Shown piece by piece: positions 58,623 to 64,000 of a stretch of 64,000 bases of DNA. Source of the stretch: Gordionus sp. m RMFG-2023 (taxonomy: Eukaryota; Nematomorpha; Gordioida; Chordodea; Parachordodidae). The stretch covers positions 41,269,366 through 41,333,365 of the forward strand of contig NC_088777.1 in the NCBI RefSeq assembly GCF_954871325.1, in the 5' to 3' direction. Position 1 is the first letter of the stretch; each line of letters begins with the position of its first letter. The notes under the pieces were generated by a model. The model ran no database searches. It was not told the DNA's origin and worked only from the letters and a program-made list of their open reading frames with translations. A program made the position numbers and the translations under genes.

Positions 58623-61600
58623 ATCATAAATATATATATATATGTATGAATTCAATTAAAAATAAAAGTATATATGTGAAATTTTAAATTTCTATATTTG
58701 TAATCAATCTTAAACCAGGCTATATAACACCTTTATTTTTTGACTTGCTATAGCTACATCGTCATTCCATCACCAGGTCTCTTTTTCCCTCAAAGGCAAT
58801 TTAATCTTCCCTTGTTAAGTCAAATATTAAAGATTATAAGGTAGTCGGTAGATATAGAACTGGAACGAGAGGATAATTATTGAATTAAATAAAATGGTTG
58901 TGTTCAGCACTTATTTAAAAAGGAAGAACCAAAATTTTTAACATAAATCTGATGGTATAAAATCATAATAGAATATCTGTTAGTGTATATTCCTATTCAT
59001 CAATCGGACTTTATACTTCCGACAGGTCATGCTTTTAATTACAACCAATCAACTTCTCTTATATCCATCTCTAGTTTCAAAATCTTTGGAACATTCTTTA
59101 AATTTTTCTTAATTTAAAAGGTCTTCAACAACCAAAAGATGTTGAACATACAGTCTTCTCCTACAATCTTGGCATTTCTTACCAAGACTCGTTCCATTCT
59201 CATAACAGAGTTTTCTGTATAATTGATACAATCACATTAGATTTATAAGTTTTACAAACCCTATATCAATCCCAATGAATACCCAACTCCAAGATCTCTT
59301 CTCTCTACACCTCTTACCAATGAAAGTCACCATAAACTGCCTTATAACAATAATTTACCCCAAAATGCACATTTAAAAGGGTCATTCAACATAGACGTTT
59401 TCCCCCAAAAGTCTAAAATTTTTATAACTTTATTTTTCTCAATTTGCTCAACTTGTGGATAAGGTTATTACTTACTTGTTCATAAAGAATAATATTTACA
59501 ATTATAATGTTCGTTTATCATTTTCACTTCAAAAAAATCTGTCTTTTTCTATTCTTTAACTCCAGTACACCGAGCATTAGCATTGTCATCACTGTTTTCT
59601 TGCCAGATAACCGTATATTTTGTTTACCAATCACATGTGGTCCTTTATATTTCTCTTTTTACCGAACCTCAAGCTCGAATAATTACCTTATTTTTCTTTT
59701 TAAGGTGGATAAAGGTGTACATTGATTACTTTGAAAGACCTGAAATTATTTGTGTTCCTTTGGGGACTTTTTATTATTTTTATATCTATTAATATTTCTC
59801 TTTTTAAAAAAATTTAATCATCAATTTTCCGTTTTTAAAAAAATTAATTTTTTTATGAATAACAAATAAATAATGATTTATTAGATTTGTATTTTTGTAG
59901 AAATTTGATAAAATTAATGAGTGCATTAATAATGACATGTAATTAAGCTATGAAGATAAATTTCAGCTGTCTTTTACCAATGATTAGTGATACAATAATG
60001 ACGGGGTTCTACGTCCGACCCTCATACTTATTAAGTCAAAAATTATGTTCGCCACTCTCTTTAGCTCTTGGCTTTTCGGCGTAAATTATTCGTTGTAACT
60101 TGTATTTGCAGAAATTTTGTTATAAATGTTTCTATTTTAACCAACTTCATACAATGTTGATCCCAAAACCTACCTCTTTACCCATATACTTGAAGGATCT
60201 TAAATAATTATAAATATCATTAGCGATTATTTCCCCTTTTCGATTGGTAAATTTTTAATTATATTATTTATAAAAAAACTTATAACTTACATATAGATGA
60301 CACGCACTCTCATGAACATATCGATTGAAGACATATTACCGAATACTTGGTTCATCATGATAAAAAATATCGCTCCTTGCCTTTATTAATTTTATCGATA
60401 ACAGATTTTAAAATATGATATATATATACACACCGGCGTATACGCAGGAATCTGGTCTAATAATTTTTAAGAAATATTATTGTTATATAAAAATATCCAG
60501 TATTAGGACTAATAACTATTTCTGATACACAATTTTAAATTAATGTGAATTATAAAAAGATTATATATATAAACCGGCAGATAAAAAAAACTAAAAATAA
60601 ATGTGAATTAAAAAATATTAAACGGATATTTTTATAATACGCAATTACATTGACCTCCATAAGATAATATTAAATGTATTCAAATAGCGTAACCTTTCAA
60701 AATATATATAAACATTCAAATAATCTTCTTTCCCATTAAGTTAAGATCGTCTATCAATCTTTTTATTACCAAGTTCAAGTTCATCTATTAATCTTTTTGT
60801 TGGCTTTCGTTCCCTTGTTGGATAACGCGTTTGCCTTCCTTTTTGACATTGGTATTATTGAACATTATTCGTAGTTGATCTGCGTGTTTTCGTACTATTT
60901 TATCGTTTTCTTCCACGTTATACGAGAATTTTGCTTGTTTATGATTTTTCCTTCATGCCAACCTTTTTCAAGTGGATTTTTTATCCAAACTAATTCGTTT
61001 TCTCCAAAATCTCTATGTATGCCTTTGTTTAACTGGTCGTGTTTTACTACAGAGGTTTTTAATTTCAGTAATTGATGGTTTCACCCAGTCTAATAAAGTA
61101 TTTAGTCTTCTCCCCATAAATAGTTTGGCAGGTATTCGGCCCGTTATTCATTTGAAATGAATTGTGGACCATTGTCTGTGACTATTTGACGTGGAACACC
61201 ATATCGTGTAAGCCATTTTTCTAATCTATTTATTAAATTTTACTTGTGGTATCTTTGATTCTATCGATCTCTATCCATTTTGAATATGCATCGATTCCTA
61301 CCAGCCAATAAAATCCGTCAGGTCCGGCAAAATCTAAATTACCCTTTCCCAGGGTTGTGCTGGCGGATTACATGGGAATATAGCAACTTCTGGTATACCT
61401 CTGCGATGTTTTTGACACCCAATACAGTGGTTGACTAATTTTTCGACATCTTTATCTAATTTTTACCATATATAATGTCTCGTAATGGATTTCATCGATG
61501 TAATACCGGGATGACCTGTATGTAATATCTGTAAAACTCGTTTTTGTAGTGAATATGGAATTATTAAGCGATCATTCCAAAATAGGATACCGTCATCATT

Positions 61601-63612
61601 TTCTATTTCATCTATTCTGGTTCTAAAAGCTTGTAATTCTGGTGCTTGATTTTGTTACCATTTAATAATATTTTTACTCTTCTTAGAATTGGATCTTTCC
61701 CAGTTTCATCTTTAAGTTCTTTTCTTGATAGAGTTAATGTGTCATAGGTAAGATTTCGTATATCATAATCATATGCAGATAATTTATAAGCCCAACGTAA
61801 TAATCTTTGGTTTGTTAAGGCGTTTAAATCTCTATCCCCATATATTTTTATTAAAGGTTTGTGGTCCGTTCGTATTTTAAATTTTCGTCCATAATAGTTA
61901 TGAAATTTTTCTACGCCGTTTACTATGTCTTTGGCTTCTTTGTCGATTGTCGAATAATTCTTTTGCATCTTGTAAAGTTCTCGAGGTGTAAGCTATAGGG
62001 TATTCGTTATAATTATCATATTTTTGCATGAGAACAGCTCCAAATCCTTGGTTTGATGCATCTGTTTCTAGTATTAACTCAAGATCCGTTTATAAAATTG
62101 TATAGTATTGTGTTCTGTTACTATTCCTTTTGCTTTTTCAAATAATGCATCATCTTTTTTAGTCCATAGTTATTCAGCTAATAAGGCAACAAACAAATTA
62201 TTTTTTCTAACACCATCTAAAAAAGGTTAGGAAGGCTTTTGTGGAAGTAATATCTGCAGATTAGTAAGTGCTGCATTATGAATTAAAGCCATTCGTTTAT
62301 TTGGGTTATAAATGTATTTAAGAAAGGGGACATTTGTTTTAATACTCTTCTACTGATCCTATATTAATGTTTTGAGATGAGCTTGCTACAAGTTGAGGGA
62401 GACAAATATTAAACACGTATAGCTCTACTTTTGACTCAACAATAACATATAAAATATGAAATTCTTCATCAACATTAGCCCATATTTCCCTGAGTTATAA
62501 TAAAATAATCTCCGCTATTCTAATCTTCCTAATCAAGTCAATGTCATGTTTTTGAAAAGTATAACATAAAATAGTTATATATTTAAATAATGAATGCATT
62601 CTAATGAGAAAAAAAATTTTGGAATAAGTATTGAATCCAATAAATTTCTTTATGAGGAAATATTTCTTTCAGGCCATTATGATATTCAGTAAGAGCATTA
62701 GTAATGGCTCTAACTCCATAAAAGCTGTTACTGCTTGATGGCGGAGACTCCTTCTCGTTGGACAAGCTTGCATTTTCTTTTTCCCTGTTGGACAAGGAGT
62801 TTTAGAAATAATTATTATTTGACTAGAAATTTGAAAATGATAGATAAATATTACGCCACTAGAAATTTGAAAATAATAGGTAAATATTACGCTAAGGAAA
62901 ACTTGAAATGGAAATTAATTGATAAAATAACTTAGTAGATGAATGTGATAAATACATGTAATTAAATATATATTTAATGAGATAGGAATAAATATTAACA
63001 AATATAAATTAATATAAACAAAAATATTTTTGGAAACTATATCCGGCATCTGCATTTTTTGGCTTGGGGGGGGGGAGAATTTGTCCCCCTGCCCTCCCCT
63101 CCCGCTGCGTACGCGCCTGTACATATACAACTAACATGTTTAAATGCTCTACAGAAAATAAAGTGACCCTTCAAGAAAGTTTTTGGTAAAAATATATAAT
63201 CATTATATAGAATTAAATAATTTATTGACCAAGAAATATAGCTAGTATATCGAGGATTTATAAATAAAAGGATATGAATGTTTAGGTTTAATTTTTTAGA
63301 TCACTCATTGATTTACACAAATATCTCGTAATATAAAATACAGGAGAACAATTTTATTAAATAAAATATTACTGCGACGAGACCTATTTTGTAATCCGAA
63401 GGAGGCCGAATTGTCGACATTGAAATAAATAGTACCAACTATAAACGAATAGATCATCATTGTAAATGACTAATATTTGTAAAATAAGTTAAAATGAGCA
63501 TTATTTAAGAAAATATTATATTATTGGTTTAGTTATAATATCAAACTTGGACAAATATAGGTTGAGGATTTCGGTATAGGTTCATTACAGTCCTTTTGCT
63601 AACTATTCTGAG
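54798..63612 (-). CDS. ABCG2-like half transporter, membrane-domain part (5' half outside the window)
   Basis: ABCG half transporters dimerise in membranes and export lipids or xenobiotics. Seven exons on the - strand match the ABCG2 transmembrane domain: 63547-63612 (LRIVSKRTVMNLYRNPQ; human LRWVSKRSFKNLLGNPQ), 63384-63469 (IVGTIYFNVDNSASFGLQNR), 58382-58479 (FCDLLPMRVIPILI; human LSDLLPMRMLPSII), 57951-58105 (SASSIALCSS), 56598-56687 (GGLFVNLKSIAV..WLKYMSIFRYGYS), 55091-55173 (ALLINEIKDSVFC with the large external loop) and 54798-54951 (PWNLYSNHLALICIILIFWTLAY; stop at 54800-54798). Phases agree across all adjacent pairs except one gap: an exon of about 100 nt (the NRAG...GYYR part of ABCG2) should lie between 58480 and 63383 and was not found. 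The ATP-binding domain is beyond the right edge. Introns contain MITEs and a Ty3/Gypsy fossil. Confidence 0.88.
55828..56424. mobile_element. hAT MITE with TAGGGATGTACCGATA ends, copy 2
   Basis: A 597-bp relative of 31202-31900 with the same inverted ends (right end GGTACACCCCTA) and a perfect 8-bp target duplication CTGGAAAT (55820-55827 and 56425-56432). Lies in an intron of the ABCG2-like gene. Confidence 0.9.
56739..57730 (+). mobile_element. hAT element with CAGGGTTGGGCAG ends, second copy
   Basis: Left end CAGGGTTGGGCAGTACGG, right end TTTGCCCAACCTTC. The interior aligns with the non-nested parts of 39191-41987 (AGATACAGATAC, then remains of a BED/hAT transposase N-terminus: LTQKALEFSN and STVEQKEFVKLMKNKFNFIV on the + strand). 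Broken by stops. No good target duplication. In an ABCG2-like intron. Confidence 0.65.
58549..58622. repeat. TATC tetranucleotide microsatellite
   Basis: About 18 units of TATC, nearly perfect (one variant near the left edge), about 70 bp upstream of an ABCG2-like exon on the - strand. Expected to vary in length between individuals. Confidence 0.95.
58690..60740. other. Large ABCG2-like intron region, no gene recognised
   Basis: Less A/T-rich than average, with C-rich stretches on the + strand at 58720-59450. The overlapping + strand open frames at 59507-59792 are hydrophobic and pyrimidine-driven. I could not find the missing ABCG2-like exon here. Confidence 0.3.
60745..62480 (-). mobile_element. 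Ty3/Gypsy pol fossil
   Basis: On the - strand, from high to low coordinates: remains of reverse transcriptase (about 62480-62050), RNase H (about 62000-61600; RTDHKPLIKIYGD, LSAYDYD) and the integrase zinc region and core (about 61560-60800). It is related to the element at 42253-45437 but clearly older. No LTRs were recognised. Heavily broken, with many breaks. It sits in an intron of the ABCG2-like gene, on the same strand. Confidence 0.8.
62601..62795 (-). CDS. Unidentified open frame, possible exon or element fragment
   Basis: A 64-codon open frame rich in charged and serine residues (SNREKENASLSNEKESPPSS, then SFYGVRAITNALTEYHNGLK). Composition looks coding, and an AG precedes GGAAAAAG at its start. 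I do not recognise it and it has no ABCG2 similarity. It lies just upstream of the Ty3/Gypsy fossil on the same strand and may be part of an element. Confidence 0.2.
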   Translation of the reverse strand: MSNREKENASLSNEKESPPSSSNSFYGVRAITNALTEYHNGLKEIFPHKEIYWIQYLFQNFFSH

Positions 63613-63840
63613 CTAAAAATAAAATAAAAGTAGTAATTAAATTCTTTTTTTTTAAAGTAAATATATCTAATATACTATATTATAAATTATCTGTATAATA
63701 GAAGCGAGTTATCTCGTGGTAAGATTGATGATTAACCAAAAAATCTTCTTAAATTAAAAACAATGCTTAATTTAGTAAGATATCCTAGTTCAGTGGTGTT
63801 AAAAAAGGAGGAGGTGGCTATTACTTTTTTTATCGACTAG

Positions 63841-64000
63841 AGTTGGGCAGGTCCTCCAGAAAAAGAATCTAGATACAGATACAGATTCTTTATAAAATGA
63901 ATCTTAGATACAGATACTAGTATCTTTTTCAAAATATCAAAAAGATACAAGATAAAAGATACTTGTATCTTTTACTAAATTAGAGTATCTTAAATACAAG
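63841..64000. mobile_element. Left end of a third GTTGGGCAG-end hAT element, cut by the window edge
   Basis: Begins AGAGTTGGGCAGGTCC, followed by AGATACAGATAC, ATCTTTTTCAAAATA and TACTTGTATCTT motifs shared with the elements at 39191 and 56739. It continues beyond the window. Confidence 0.6.

Noticed and set aside
60875-61160. + strand open frames
   Set aside because: Complement of the Ty3/Gypsy integrase region.
1-64000. CRISPR array, operon or bacterial features
   Set aside because: Spliced genes, hAT/MULE/LINE/Gypsy elements and base composition are eukaryotic; no regularly spaced direct repeats were seen.

Overview
The window is about three-quarters A+T. It holds five intron-containing protein genes in a dense field of DNA transposons and looks like nuclear DNA of a fast-evolving animal. 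That reading rests on the gene set: an angiotensin-converting-enzyme (peptidase M2) relative, a DRAM-family membrane protein, an ABCG2-type half transporter, ORC2 and WDR12. Many introns are very short (about 37 to 65 nt); others are several kilobases long and filled with transposons. I cannot name the species.

Layout. At the left edge, on the + strand, lies the 3' part of ORC2 (38-3460, C-terminal end unresolved); its introns and 3' flank carry nested hAT MITEs and a Mutator-like (MULE) transposon. On the - strand, 9860-22413, is an ACE-like gene whose catalytic HEXXH glutamate has become glutamine (HQIGH); its 8.9-kb intron holds two hAT elements and a hAT MITE. From 24.1 to 26.1 kb there is a degraded hAT transposon. 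On the + strand, 26939-32889, is a complete four-exon DRAM-family gene with a 5-kb last intron full of MITEs and LINE remains. From 34.9 to 45.8 kb there are only transposons: a hAT element with long inverted arms sitting inside a LINE remnant, a hAT nested in another hAT, and a Ty3/Gypsy LTR element nested in a third hAT. On the + strand, 46180-50442, is a complete nine-exon WDR12 gene. From 51.9 to 53.8 kb are hAT relics. On the - strand, 54798-63612, are the membrane-domain exons of an ABCG2-like gene whose 5' half lies beyond the window; a broken Ty3/Gypsy pol fossil sits in one of its introns.

The five host genes are not a pathway: they cover replication origin binding (ORC2), ribosome biogenesis (WDR12), lysosome/autophagy (DRAM family), a secreted pseudo-peptidase (ACE-like) and efflux (ABCG2-like). 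All exon models were built by eye from splice sites, reading phase and remembered family sequences; no database search was run. Most repeats were delimited by terminal inverted repeats with 8-bp target-site duplications, several of them perfect.
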